From: Heligmosomoides polygyrus polygyrus
Taxonomy: Eukaryota; Nematoda; Chromadorea; Rhabditida; Heligmosomidae
NCBI GenBank assembly: GCA_947396885.1
Contig: OX377202.1
Location: 68,110,643-68,174,642 of the forward strand
Direction: 5' to 3'
DNA: 64,000 bases
Positions 1 to 12,946 of this stretch are shown here, piece after piece. The notes under the pieces are model-generated. The model was not told where the DNA came from and did not search any database. It saw only the letters and a program-made list of their open reading frames with translations. Each line of letters opens with the position of its first letter. Within the stretch, counting starts at the first letter, position 1. The position numbers and the translations under genes were made by a program.

Positions 1-1367
1 CCAAGACGGTGCTAACTGCATTCCTATTTCCGCTCCTTTTCCCGTTCATCACAGTAGTTCATTCAGCAGATCTCGCAGCCCTTTTTGGAGCATAAGGGCT
101 CTAGTGCTCTCACATCTGCTCCAAGCGTTTTCAAGCGGTTGGCCAGAGGTGAAAAGAATTTGAACGCGACTCCAGTTTACACTTGAGCTAACTACGTTTT
201 AACCTTCGCACTCTCTGTAACGCCTTGTAAAAATCCGAACTAATCTTTTTTCTCCATGCTTCAACGTGATGTTTAAACCTGAGTTGAACTAATGATGAAC
301 TTTTGAGTTTATTGATTTATTTATTTATTACAATTTGGACGGCACACAAGTAAAGCAGCAAATCGTGATCATAAATGTGAAAATACAAGAAAGATTAGAA
401 ACAATTAGGTTAAAACGGCCGTGGCTAGAAGTACTTCTCAGAGAAAAAATTGATGAAAAAACAGACACATAGACAACGAGGTTGAAGTACGAGATATTCC
501 CCGCAGATTACCTTGGTTGTTTGTGGTGTTTAGGGAGAAAGATTCAAATATACTGACGAAAATGAAGAAGAACATATTTCGATAGAGTCAGTGATCACAT
601 ATTTTCTTAATCCTGGGAAAAAAATTCAATTATGAGAAGTGATGTTTGCTTTGCTCCTAGCCCAGGATTTTTTATAGCACTAAAATGAAATAATTCGTAA
701 ATGCATAAAGAACAAAAAGAATATAAACTAGCATGAACGAACGATCTCGTCGTAAAGACATAATCTTCGTGAAATATTTAATGCGCTAGGTCAGTGGCGT
801 TCTAAGCGCACGATTCCGGAGCGGGCTCTGCATCTCAAAGGCCTCCTGTAACTAAGACTCACCCGGACGATGGCATGTTGAAATACAAATGTCGATATGG
901 AGAACGAGAATTTTGAAGAATAATAAAAAATAAAAACCCTTCTTTAACATAACTTCGTGGGGAAAAGGTGGATCTAGAAGAGAACATAACCTGCTCCTAT
1001 AATGAGTTGCTCTCCTCTTGAGCAACTTACCTACCTACTCTTATAACGGGCATGCACTGGATAGATGGGCCTTTCTGTCCTACATCCTTGACTTCTGACC
1101 TCTTTCTTATCTTCTTCCTCTATCTACTCTCTGTGTATCCGCTGCCATTTGGAAGGAAAACGGATTCACAATGCACCTTGCGTCGTGCTCATGCATCCAT
1201 GACTTTACCAACACTCCGTGCGGCGGCGTAGGTGCCTTGCTTTCCCTTTTCTTCAGATGCTTTCCAGTTTCATGGAATCGGCTGAGGGGAACCGAATTCG
1301 AAGTGCCTAGTTCTCAGATACGAAACTTTCGTGACTGATGGATGCAGGCAGCAGATCGTGAACAGGC

Positions 1368-1594
1368 ACTCCCGGCGAGAGACTGATTTTTTTCAAAATC
1401 CACTGCTCTAAATGTGAAGTCGGTCGCGAAAAACAGTAAGTCGAGACCATTCCTGGGAAATGAAATACCGATTGAGCACCCGAATGCCACAGTGCTTCTA
1501 ACGGTTAGCTAGTTACTTATGACCAAAAAATGCCCTCGTGACCGACTTCACATTCAGTGCTGTGGATTTAAAAAATCAGTCTTTCGTTGGGAGT
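1368..1594. mobile_element. 227-bp foldback element
   Basis: The left arm (about 1368-1431) and right arm (about 1538-1594) are inverted copies with about 85% identity. Both ends read ACTCCC followed by a GACTGATTTTTT block and TGTGAAGTCGGTC. No coding content or clear target duplication was seen. This is the only structured feature in the first 3.7 kb. Confidence 0.65.
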
Positions 1595-3740
1595 ACTAAC
1601 TACTTATGGCGTAGACGTGACGTTGAACAATTCCAGGTCTCCAAAGGTTGCTTTTAATTCACTGAAGAGCTGAAGTGAAGTTTCATTTTTAAATCTCTGG
1701 ATGAGAAGTCTGTAATGAGAAGATGGGCTGTACATCAGTGCCAGAACGGAAAGCAACTAGCCAGAAGTCTTCACGATGTGGATGCCTCAAGCTGCTACCA
1801 AATGATCACGTGATGAGTGAACCCGAATCACCAGATGACGCCAGAAACAGCTTACATACTTCTGCTTTTCACGCAGGAGTGAGGTGAGGGCCCAAAAGCC
1901 TTGAACAAACACGGCTCCGGGAACACAGATTCCCAAATACACTGGTCAAGGAAGGGTAAGGGGACGAATGTGTTTTGATTCTTAACACAACACTGACAAT
2001 ACGGCTTCGCAACAAGCCCACGTGTTGCCGAAACTGCTGTGTAGTTGTACGAAGAATTGTCAACAATTACGCAGCTCTTGTTTACTCTACGGTTATGCGC
2101 TTACCTTGCCCCTTTATGAACGTTGTTGCTCAAAAAGCGCAGCCTTAGAACTCTGTCAGAGGGCCACCAGGTTGGTTGCATCGGAACGACAAGCCCAGCC
2201 GATACGTGGCTCTGCTTCGCTTATCGTGCGGGTTCCAGTTGCCGGGCGATAAAACATCGTGTTGCTCTTCCGACACGCTTTTTACGCCTTCGAACACTCA
2301 GCCGAGATTAGGCAGGCCGTGTACTTTCCGCTACGGTGCTATCGCCTTCCAATCGGTTCTGGACACAAGCTACACTGGGTGAATTAGTATCCGCTAGCTA
2401 ACGTTGTCCCACCGTGACCTGCCACGAAGGTTGCGCAAGTTATTCGCAACGCTTCCGGAATTCGTCAGTCCGGGAAGCCGTTGGCGGTGAAAGACACATG
2501 TCACCAGAAGAACTGCGCCGGCGCAGCACCAGCGTGGTTTGTGAACTGGCCTTTTGTTTACCACCTCTGCGCCCGTCTGCGTCCGACGGACTCCTCATTG
2601 CTCGTCTACGACTCCGCCGCCTGTCCTCATCTGTCGTTCTGAGAATTAACTGTTCGTTGCTGTTCTGCACCGTCATTATAACAGCCACAAAAGATCGCCT
2701 CGCCATTTTTCGACTGTGGCCCGGTAGCAAACCAACTTGTACGCGGTGGCGAGGATGCGAACTGAAAAGCAGAAAATGTTCCTGAATAGCAGTCTCGTCG
2801 CTACGAATCGCCGTCGTATAAATTTCGCCCCTTCGCGCTCCACGTCCCGCTTTCCTCTCCTCCGACGTCACCTCTTGCTTGCTGGACTGAACTTTCTTAT
2901 CTTGTCATGTGTTTGTTGCGCCGCACTGCAATACTTTGATGAGGTCGCAGAGCTGTGCCCGTCGACGCAGTGACATCCACGATTCAGCACTTCACATGAA
3001 GCTGAAGCCATCAGTCCAGAGCTCGTCAGTTGATTAGGGTTTTCTGTGATTTAATGGCGCTTTGAAGAAAAAGTGTTCTGCGACTTTTTTGTTCGTGTGA
3101 CAGATGCAAAGCTAACATACCGAGCCATAAGACAGGGATAGTTGCATTTTCCACTTAGCACAAGCCGGAGTCGTATGTGGACGCCACACAAAAATTAGAC
3201 TAATGGTCTGCGTATCGTTTTGCTTGATTGAGCTCACTCTCTTTTTGGTTTTTTTTACATCGTCAGATAATTTAACTTGTTTTCCTGGAAGACGAATCGA
3301 CCACCCCTTCTGCGTTTGTCTAGCACTTATCTGCTTTTGAGTACAGTAACCTCAATCAACATTGCAGAAGCGAATTTTTGAAGGTGCTTCTACAGTGGAA
3401 GTGTTTGTCGGGACGCCTTAACAAAATTCAAGGAAGGTGTAGCACTGCTAGGCTTCGGACAAATTCTTTGAGAATATACAAGGATTTAAAGGCTGCATCT
3501 GGTCCTTCTTGATCGAACATCCAGAGCACGTTTTGTTAACCATACTAGGTTCCTAGAACTACAACCAAAGAAATAGGTATACTGGACTATTTGAGGAACA
3601 AAGCGGTGTAGATCTGTAGCGGCTAACGCTCACAACCTTTTGAGTCCAAAACGCTCAACACTAAGCACAGTACCCGCATTTTGGTCAGCATCTGCCAACC
3701 TTTTTAGAGTGACGATAGTCGCACGGCTCAGCACTTGGCA
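1595..3740. other. No gene identified
   Basis: Moderate GC with short open frames on both strands (for example 2414-2785 and its minus-strand shadow). None shows a recognisable domain or convincing splice structure. Bases 1-1367 are likewise featureless, apart from local AT-rich runs. Confidence 0.5.
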
Positions 3741-3895
3741 GCAATAATATAATATAATATAAATAATTATAATATAATATAATATAATATAATATAATAT
3801 AATATAATATAATATAATATAATATAATATAATATAATATAATATAATATAATATTGTATTATATTATATTATATATATTTATACACAATGTAAT
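3741..3895. repeat. AATAT pentanucleotide microsatellite
   Basis: About 115 bases of nearly perfect (AATAT)n with one interruption near 3761-3770, followed by a short inverted-phase (TATTA)n stretch. The two parts can pair with each other. Confidence 0.95.
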
Positions 3896-4021
3896 GTAAT
3901 GTAGGGTAGTATAATGTTACATAAAACAATCATCATACTATAATATAATATAATAACGCGCTAAGCGATGAGTCATACCATTGACGCAGAAATTAGCCAT
4001 AAAATAGGGGGAATATTAATG

Positions 4022-4315
4022 CACGAAAATAGCGGAAATTACCCAGACATCTCCTACCTGGCTGTAAACTTCATCCCTGGGGCAATCGAGGTCGCTAGAC
4101 CCGAATCTGAAGTTCGTTCTTGAAGTAACGATTGCCATCAATCGATATTGATCCAATTATCGACTTTTTGTGGATGTCGTTCAAGCGGTCCGAAACGTTA
4201 GCCCTGGGGGCGTCGAGGTCGCTGAACACGAATTTTGATGGTCGTTTTTAAAGTTTCGATCGCCATCAATCGATACTGATTAAATTACGGGGCACGAAAA
4301 TAGCGGAGAGTACCC
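4022..4315. repeat. Diverged duplicated units
   Basis: GCACGAAAATAGCGGA followed by TACCCAGACRTCT occurs at about 4020 and again at 4283. A segment running from TCGAGGTCGCT to GCCATCAATCGATA occurs at about 4087 and 4210. This is a local, partly tandem duplication with a period of about 125-263 bases. No coding content was recognised. Confidence 0.6.
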
Positions 4316-4337
4316 AGACGTCTTTCTTTCTTTCCGG

Positions 4338-4495
4338 GATTAAGAAGACGTGCGGAATACGTCGCATGAGGTGTTTGGGGGTTCAGGTAGAAGTCCCGAT
4401 GACGTCGTTTAATGTGCCTGGGGATTCAGAAGGCGTGCCAAAGACGTCGCTCAACGTGTTTGGGGATTCAGGTAGACGTGCCGAAGACGTCGTCC
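4338..4495. repeat. 42-bp minisatellite, about 3.7 copies
   Basis: Imperfect tandem units of about 42 bases share GATTCAGGTAGACGTGCCGA, then GACGTCG and GTGTTTGGG. Units start near 4338, 4380, 4423 and 4465. The repeated GACGTC gives regularly spaced palindromes. Confidence 0.8.
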
Positions 4496-5380
4496 GCTAT
4501 GGGGGAATCACTGAGGCAGGCCAGTACTGGTAATGGGGGACCGTTTCACTAAGGTAGGGTCAGTAGTGAGGAACCAATAGATCGCTCTATTATACTATGT
4601 ACTGTACGTACTGTGAGCCTTTTGTACTCCTAGGTAGGGAAAAGGCTGTACAAGTAGAGCAGCTAGCTTGATGTGATTGTCCTTAGCATAGTGATACTGC
4701 AACATCGCGCGAAGCGCGTGTGCGAGGCACGCCGATAGGCGTGACGGAGCACTTTTATAATATATTTATGTAATATATAATATATAATATCTTCAAGATA
4801 TAAATCTTCAAATAAGGGACAAGGGTTCTGTTCCAGACTGAATCTCCAATAGTCTCGTAATCAGAATCTTTCGAATTTTTGTCCTTTGTAGGTTCTGTAC
4901 TATGAATCTAAAAGTTTTCCCTTTGTTCTCGTAGCTTACAGCTCTGGCATTCAAAGCAGTTATTCATCCAAGCACTTGCTGTGTCTTTGCCTTGCAATCC
5001 CGATAAGAACTCTCAACCTAGTACATTGGGTACTCTACCTCATTGGCATAGATTTTTCCAGCAGCAAAATGCACTAAAATGAGTGCTGGGTAGAAGTGCT
5101 TGAATAAAAAACCGTCCGCTTTCCAGCCTGCTCGTATTTGCATCTCTTTAGAAGCGTCTGACCGTATCAGCGGCATGAGTCATGAGAGTCGTCGCTCCTC
5201 GCACAAGTACTGTTTGTCGACACAAAACGTCAACTTGAACGACCGACAGGCGCTATGCCAGGCCAGCATCTTTGTGAATTATCTCACAAGAACCCCTTCA
5301 CGAATAATCACCGCCGCATCCAGCGCTGACCAAACTGCAGGTAATAAGCGCGATACTCTCGAGCATGCCCGTCTCGAGTG
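4496..5380. other. No gene identified; short palindromic segments
   Basis: It contains CGCGCGAAGCGCG and GCACGCCGATAGGCGTG palindromes near 4706-4743, then an AT repeat (TATAATATATAA-type, about 4756-4790). No transposon end could be fixed. Confidence 0.45.
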
Positions 5381-8300
5381 ATAAGGTGTGAAGTGGAAGG
5401 GTAGCACCGGCCGGCAGCCCTCCTACCAGCAGCAGCCGGACAGCCATTAACCCGGTATCCGTTGCCCTCGCCGTCCCGCTGCCTCTCGGAGCGGGTTCGC
5501 CGGGATGGCCGACCGGAGCTCGGTGCCAAGGAAGTCGGAAGCGATGCCCCAGACCGTCTGGATAATTGCGTACCAAGCGCATTAATCGACTGCGTTCCTG
5601 TCGTGATTTGTGATTTTTTCGGCTCGCCCTGACCCCTCTCGGCTAGCCGCCTAACTCCGCTGCCGTCATTTCTCGGCGCCCGTTCGCTCCCCCTCTGAAA
5701 ATCTCACAACCTTTCGCTATCACCGGCGCTCTTCATAGCCATTCCATATCAGGACGCTGATTGCAGGCCCGTGTTTTTGCGTTCATTTGTCAGAGAGACT
5801 CCGAAGCGGCCACTCGTAAAGTGCTTCTGGCGTCTGCCGGCCAAATGACCACAGATCCCCTGGTAAGCGTTATTCGCGTGTGTGCCGTCCTGGCTCGCCG
5901 CCAGTCGTCCTCGTCGCCTCAATTGTCGCCCTCGTCGTCCCCGCCTCCTCCCGTCCTCCCTTTACGCGACATAGCAATTGTCGGAGTGCTTGAGTAGTTC
6001 GCTAATGACCCGATCTCGAGCCGTGTCATTCGTCGTTCGTTTTTTCGACGGCAGTTTGTCAGTTTCAAATTCCCCGTCACCTTCAGGTTCTCCGTTGCAT
6101 TGATTCGCATCTCTGATAATGACTGCGTTGAGGCCGATAGTCCCATTGTGCCATCTTTAGCACAATTTCTGGTCTTTCTCCCGTCATACTCTGGCCACCG
6201 AGCGTCGCATTCCGATTACTACTGGAGATACGAGCATAACCAGTTAAAAAACCGGTAACCAGCTAACGTAGGAAGGATTCGACAAGGTTTCCTTCTGGGA
6301 CACGAACGCACAGGTCGAACCACTACAACTTCTCCGCTTCAACTCTTCCATAATCAGAAACAGAATTCGAATATGCTGTTTTAGCAACAACAAAGAATCA
6401 TGCGCTTCGCAGACTTCACTTGGGCTCACGGAGAGAGCTGACCATGTTCTCTGTATCAGTTCATTCAGTCCTTGTAAACACTGGAGTACTTTGGATTTGC
6501 GTTTTATTACACGACCGTGTAGCAGGCACTTAGCGTGGATCAGCATAATTTAATGAAAGCACAATGTAAGTGAGATAATGGACACCGATGGCGCCTTCTT
6601 TGGCAGCTGCTTGTCGATCTGGTCAGGGTGGCTAATTGGTGAACTCGCGACAGTGTGTAGTGTTTCGAGCACATCGTTCTTCAAGAGAAAGTAACACATA
6701 AGTTGTGAGCCTTCAAGTTGTAACAGAACCGACTTTAGGTGGCTCACAATTACTTTCATCTTGTCCTGCCAAATAATCGTCACAAGAACAAAAGCGCGTT
6801 TTAGAAGCGCAGGCGCCCTCGTGGCGTTGACGGTAAGGAAAAGTCTGCGGCGCCAAGTAGCCATCAATCGGATGAGCGACCGATCTTGATCGCCGGCCGC
6901 GCTAGTCGGCTCGATTGACACGACACCGCGCCTAGGCTGGTCTTCTCCCTTGGCACCTCTCTGTCAGCTATCGGGTCCTGAGGTCGTCGTGTGTTTTTTA
7001 TCCGCACCTCTTTGCCCGAATTGTTACTGATCCGAATAAAGTCTCAGGAAGTGGAGAACTTCCCACGGAGTGCAAGGCTGCCTTTCTTTTCGTCTACCTC
7101 CCTTCTTTCACATGTCAGTGATGGCCATTGCCGTGGACCGACAAGTGTCCAGGGGAAGACGACGCCATCGCGCCTAATTAACACAAGCAAAGTCTATTCA
7201 AGAAGGCATCATGCCGAGTTCTGTCTCCTGTTCGAGGTACACATACAAGCTCGCTCGCCTTCGCAATCATCCGGTACCCCCCCCCCCTTCGCGAGTGACG
7301 TCGTCGAGCGGTAGCGGCGGCCGGTCCCGACATCAAGTCACCTCCTTGCTCTTCTCTGCCCGTCCATAATCGCTGACGCGCCACAAATGTCGCCCTCCAA
7401 CAGCTGCTGCTATCCGCTCGCAGTATCCGCTGAAATTTCCGCGCTGACCACTTTGTCGCCGCTTCCGCACACATTTCCGTCGCCGCCGCTGCTGCTCATG
7501 AAGCGCGTTCTCACTCTCTCCGTGTTTGTTGACAGTCGCCGGCATTCTCATTTCGAACTTCCACGGCGCTGTGTCAGCTCGGCGGCCGGCTTCATGCGCC
7601 ACCAAAGGCCACTCGCGTGTCCTGCACTCCAGCTGCGGCACTCGGGGAGGACTCTGCACCAGGGAAGCACGCGCTATCACATCGACAGCACTGTGTGACC
7701 GGAGATCGCGAAAAAGTGCCCGCAATTGGCACCTATCGTCAAGCTCTTACAAAGCACTTTTTCTTGCACGTTCCTCCTCGAATATTCAGAGTGAAGGCTT
7801 TTTTGAACGGTGACTGAGTTTCAGTTTTCCCTCTGAATTTGCCTAGCTTCTGCAGGAGGTGTTGCGAGACACGACTTGAAGTTGAACCGATCTCTTCTTG
7901 CAGATCGCTAAGAGAAGCAGTTGATAGAAAACAGGACATTATTCAGTGAAAGGTTTGGTTGGTTTGGAAGTATTCCTTGGGTGGGTCGCATTTTCGCCAC
8001 GTTTTGATAGACTGAATGGTTCGTCGAATGTTATGGTATCAGGGGTTGGAAAATAGCACCTTTAGATATTGCGGCTAGTTGTTTCTCATTTCATTAAAAG
8101 GGGTGATGTATAGTAATGGGTATCTGGTCAGTTTTGAGCCAGTTCTTGGAGACCTAAGAACCCAGGCTGTCACAAGGTAACGCGAATAACGTGAGTCATG
8201 CTGCAGCATCGCTCAAGAATGTCTCGGACGGCTAGCCAGGGAGAAAACGCCGCGCTTCCAACTTCGAACTCGTCTCGCAATCTTCAACTGAAGGTCTGGA

Positions 8301-11300
8301 GGGAATCGCTCATGGACGAGACCGGAAAGAGTTACACAGTGAGGAAGACTGTGACCGTATTGGACAGCAGGCACAAAATGAGGAACTGTCGAGTCCGCAA
8401 GAAAGAACATGCGGGAGCGGATGGAGCACCCGCTCGAGGGCCCCTAAATAAACCAAGTAGTTTTTAGCGTGCTGATTGCGCATCTACTGAGCTGAGGTGT
8501 CAAGAAAGAACACATTCTTTTCCGTAGGCTTCTACCCACTGTTGTCGAAGTTTGGGATATGCACAGCGTCCGTCTATTCGTATCCATTAACATGGGCAAT
8601 CCTGCTTACCACACGCCTTCCACGGCATTTAGAATTCAGTGGCCCCAAGAAGAGCATTACATCTTAACGTTAGGATTACCTAGTGATGGAGAGAGCTAGG
8701 GCAACATCGCATATTGTTCGAGACACCCTGGATAGTCTGTCAGGGACGCTAGGAATACCATTCCATCCTTCTTTCTCTCTTTCGTGATCCTGTACCATTT
8801 CACTACTGTTGTCTGCTAGATTGGTCTGCTGCTGCACGATGCTTGACGAGTATCCGTGTGCATACAGCATGTTTCGCGCTTTTAGCCTACTGCATTGCGT
8901 GATGAAGGCTTAGCACTAGGAGTCCTTTCCTGTGTTGGAAACAGCTTGCAGAGGCGAGGCTTGTCTGAGAAGTGACTCCGTAGAGTTAAACGTGTGGCAA
9001 TGTAGTAGATGTCTGGAGTCAGGGAGGTAGCGGAGTATGTACCTGCGACCCAAGCGAACTCGAGCTTTTTTCACACCGCAAATCTTATTTTTTGCAGAAT
9101 GCGAAGCACAGTCGACTACCTAGGTAACTCCGGGCAGAAAAATTTCTATTGTTCTAGCATAACATCAAATAACCATAGTCTTGAAGGAAAACGGTGACCT
9201 CTACTCATTCTTTGAAACAATTGTAAATAACGTCGGACGGAACTTGATTCTCCAGACAGTACTCGAGTCACTGCACTTGCGAAGAGGAACCGGTGTAGCC
9301 ATCCCTCCCCTTGCCGTGCCGCTGGACTTGGAATGCGTCCGCGGGAGGGTTTTGGTTGCTGATGACGTTCTTCCGCAATAAATTGTTCGCTCGCATGAAA
9401 TGTTGCTCACGATTAGCATGAGGAAAGCGGCGTACTTTCGTGGCCCGTTCGTTCAGCTTCTCCTGATATGTTGTGGTACCTGACGCAGATGGTTGTGACG
9501 CGCTTTCGAGCTGTTCAGATTCTTCGCCTTGTCCGTGGGAGCATGTCTTGGCTCTATATTTCCGGCCGACCTGCGCGACTTATGCTCCTCGTTTGCTGTT
9601 GTTGCATGACACAGAGTTTCAACGCCTCTTTGCTGCATAGGAACTTTCCATCAGCTCAAAACACAATTCTCTGTGCCTCATTGAACTCACGTTTTATCAC
9701 AACGGAAGCAGCTCTTGCTCTTCTGTCGGCCCTCCGTTATTCCACTTGATAGATGTTGGTCTGGGTGCAAATAAATATATCAATTCAGTCGAATTATCTT
9801 AGGGTCATCATGTGATTGTACAAGACATTTAGCACTGAGGAATGAAGTAAATTCTCTGACCTTAGCCGAGCTGATTTTCCGTGGTCATTGGTCACCCTTC
9901 AATCTTCAATTGAATTGAATTGAATTTAATTTAATTGAATTAAATCTCTACAAAAAATCCTCCTATCCTAATAGTAAGGTAGGTGTGAAAAGCGACCGGC
10001 TGTATTTCGGTTCTTAGCGGAGTGGAAGGGGTTTTCAGCGTCGAAAGCGGCGACGGAATGATCTCCCTAGCATTTCGTGGCGATAATCTGGGGACTAATC
10101 GAATCTCCCCGGGGTCGTCTCATAGACCAGTCGCCAGCGAGCGTGGGCGCTACCGCACTCCTCGTCGCCCCTTCAACCCCTCCAGATGACAACCCAGTGC
10201 CGTGCTCGCGACGTCTTCTTCCACACGCCCGCAACAGTGGTGGCCAGCACGAGGGTTCAATCAGTAATCGCCGCTTGTCTCTCGTCAATCTCGCTGCCTC
10301 TCGCGCGATATTTGTTTTTCGGGCCGACCGCGATGCTTGCGAGCCCCAGGACGACTGTCCTTTCGCTGTTCTCATGCCGCCGACGACGTGACACGAACAA
10401 TCACCAGCAGCACTTCGAGTTCCTCTGTTTACCAGTAGACCTTGGTCTCTGCGGTGTTGCCGTCGTCGCTTCCTGCCCTCCAAGCGTAGTTCCAGTCACT
10501 CCGTCAATCCCGGTCGCTAGCCCGGCCCCGAAGTACTGGCTGATGTGTGCCTCAGCACGTTCCGCCGTTCGCGAATGCATCGCCCGGGAACTTTATTTCG
10601 GGCCGAGTGGCCGTCTGCTGTATTGCTGGTGTGAGATATCAATTTCCCGATTTCGTTGCTGTTTATGCATGCTTGGCGGCTAGCGGAACGCTGGGCGGAG
10701 TCGCCAGCCGATCCCTTATCCCGGCCGGCGAACGGGGTACATCGTACCTCAATTACACACTGGTTTCCTTCTTCATCACAATCAATATGTGTGTCATGAA
10801 TTCCTGATGCCGTTTCCCCTTTGAGACCTCTCCCGGCGTGTGGGGAGCGCGCTGAACTTCCCGCTCCGCTTCGTTGCTGCCTTCCACTTTATAGCTAGCT
10901 GCTCCTGCGCCTTATCTTTATGACAGTGCTATCAGCCTCCGGAGGCAGCTGATGACGAGGCGGCCGAGGATCATGTTGTATTCTCCGAAATAGCGACGAC
11001 CCGCCTCCATCACTTGGCTGTCCTCTAGTAGCTCCTACAGCCGGCCTCCTCACATCTCAGTCTCACTGCTGGTGCCAGGTATTCGATAGGTATTGATTGG
11101 GCCGGTGGGTTGCGAGAGCGCTGTTGAGACAGCCTATTGACCTTGTTGTTCGAGCTGCGCTCCTCCCATCCGACCTCGACTCGATTCCGCATTCAAGAAG
11201 CCATCGGCGATTAATCATGACGAGTGAAATCAAGCAATTCTGCAGAGTCGAGGCGTCTGGTCCGCCTGGAACAGCCGCCAGATGGGCATTCGTGTTTCTT

Positions 11301-11975
11301 GCCAAGACGATTACAGCATATCATGCATGAAAGTGCTGGTCGTTTCGAGTGGCTACTTTCACGAAGTGCACCTGGGCTTCGCTCGCTGTTGAGAGATTCA
11401 ATCCGAAGGGGACCTCTTGCCCGTACTTTTCATTGCTCATGGGAAATGATGCGTCTTGCGTACTTGCACAGAATTGCTCGTGGAAAGTTCAAAGGCTTGG
11501 CTGCTAATTGTACGAAAAGATTTTCCATTCTGGGTAGGCTTCATGGCGAAAAATTTTAATCAAAGAGAGCATGTAAACATGGTCCGACGGAAGTCAACGT
11601 TCCCGACAACTCCGACATTGCCGCTCACTTCTTCAAATCGGCCTAAATTAGATGAAAAGAGTGGCACCGACGTTTAGAATACGTCCGTGCCACGTTGGAA
11701 CTTTTATTGGCCTGACGTACGGATTTTACTGAAAAGAGTGGCTTTTCAAGGGAGCTACTTCCGTGAAGCCTGAAGTCTGGTCTACCACACGTAAGAGATA
11801 CTGAATCGATATATTTAATATGCTACGCTTTTGCGTGGTCACTGCTTAGTGCAGACCTTTTTAATTGCTGTTTTTTTTTGGGTGCTGATGGCATTTGGTG
11901 AACGTTTCACGATCGTCTTCGCCTCTACACTCTGACAACGCTAATGTTAGTTTGATGTCGCCTCTCAGACAGACA
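5381..11975. other. GC-rich tracts without an identified gene
   Basis: Long GC-rich blocks (about 5.4-7.7 kb and 10.0-11.6 kb) alternate with AT-rich sequence. Many overlapping open frames exist on both strands (up to 165 codons), as expected when stops are rare; none shows a recognisable domain. A run of 11 C lies at 7277-7287 and an (AATTG/AATTT)n stretch at 9905-9945. The best protein-like frame (6244-6921, minus strand) is listed separately. Confidence 0.4.
6244..6921 (-). pseudogene. Protein-like minus-strand frame with one in-frame stop (speculative)
   Basis: The two open stretches 6921-6550 and 6546-6244 lie in the same frame, separated by a single TAA. Both read as Leu-rich helical protein (for example DKMKVIVSHLKSVLLQLEG and LQCLQGLNELIQRTW). 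A 58-base GT...AG segment around the stop could be removed in phase, but both putative splice sites are weak. It may be a decayed gene, a gene with a tiny intron, or chance. No family was recognised. Confidence 0.2.
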
Positions 11976-12120
11976 ATGATGGTGAGCTACCATCTTCCTT
12001 CAGTAAATCTCGGACCAACACCGAGATTTACTGAAGGAAGATGGTAGCTCTCCATCATTTACTGAAGGAAGATGGCAGCTTTCCATCAGGAACCTTTGTT
12101 CAGTAAATCTCGGACCAACA
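11976..12120. repeat. Hairpin with duplicated arms
   Basis: Arms 11976-12013 and 12021-12058 are near-perfect complements (one mismatch in 38) around a 7-base loop. The right arm is then repeated in tandem (12058-12087). CAGTAAATCTCGGACCAACA at 12001-12020 recurs exactly at 12101-12120, 100 bases later. The whole reads as three arm copies in +, - and - orientation plus a partial + copy. Confidence 0.85.
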
Positions 12121-12563
12121 ACAGCTTTGCGTTCATCGCTTTGTTCCAGGTTGACCTCACAGAGGTTGTTTGTGACAACTGAATTCCCATGTCACGAGGG
12201 CCTTGTTGCAAACGTAATGTCCTTCGCTGAAAATGCTGATTTTCCTCCATCCGTCATGTGTAGCGCTTACTCCTAATCACCATGACCTCTTCCTATCTCG
12301 CATGCCATCACTATTCTTTCTACTTTTCTCAGCACTTTCCTCTTTTTCTCGAACAAGGCACGAGATTAGAGCCGCACCGTGTGAGGGATCGCACAGTGTC
12401 GCTCTCCTAAGCCGAGATCCAATTTGCCGTTTTTGCCACCGAGCGTCACTCACATCAGCGACTTTGAGTCGACGACATCCATGTCTCTACGGATTGGATC
12501 GGATAGCGCATGTCTGTGCTGTGCTTGGCTCGCCTTCTGGGGACGTCGCCGTTTTCGGTGTGT

Positions 12564-12946
12564 TACCAGGAGACTATCTCAACGGTAGGTCGGAACGGCT
12601 TAAGTGTTGTATATGGGCAGAATCGCCTCTCCCTGGGAAACATCAAAATGCAAATATCTCGACCCCAATACAACTCTGCGCAGAGTTAGGGACGACGGTA
12701 TTTGAACCGTTGATGGCGTTAGCTCTCTACCTGCACGCGGAAGGCGAACTCAAGTTGGCTGGAAACAGCGTTTACGGGATTACGCCGCAGGCCGGGAACG
12801 GCCAAACGTCCGTCGTCCCTAACTTTGCGCAGAGATGCGTTTGGGTCGAGATGTTTGCATTTTGCTGTTTCCCAGAGAGAGGCGATTCTGCCCATATACA
12901 ACACTTGGGCCGTTCCGACCTACCGTTGAGATAGTCTCCTGGTTAG
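12564..12946. mobile_element. 380-bp foldback element
   Basis: Arms of about 150 bases (12564-12710 and 12793-12946) are inverted copies with about 88% identity around a spacer of about 80 bases. The outer ends read TACCAGGAGACTATCTCAAC and its complement. The open frames across this region (12233-12934 and others) are by-products of the repeat. No transposase or clear target duplication was seen. Confidence 0.8.

Noticed and set aside
12233..12934. 233-codon + strand frame
   Set aside because: Its second half lies in the arms of the foldback element, so its length is a repeat artefact.
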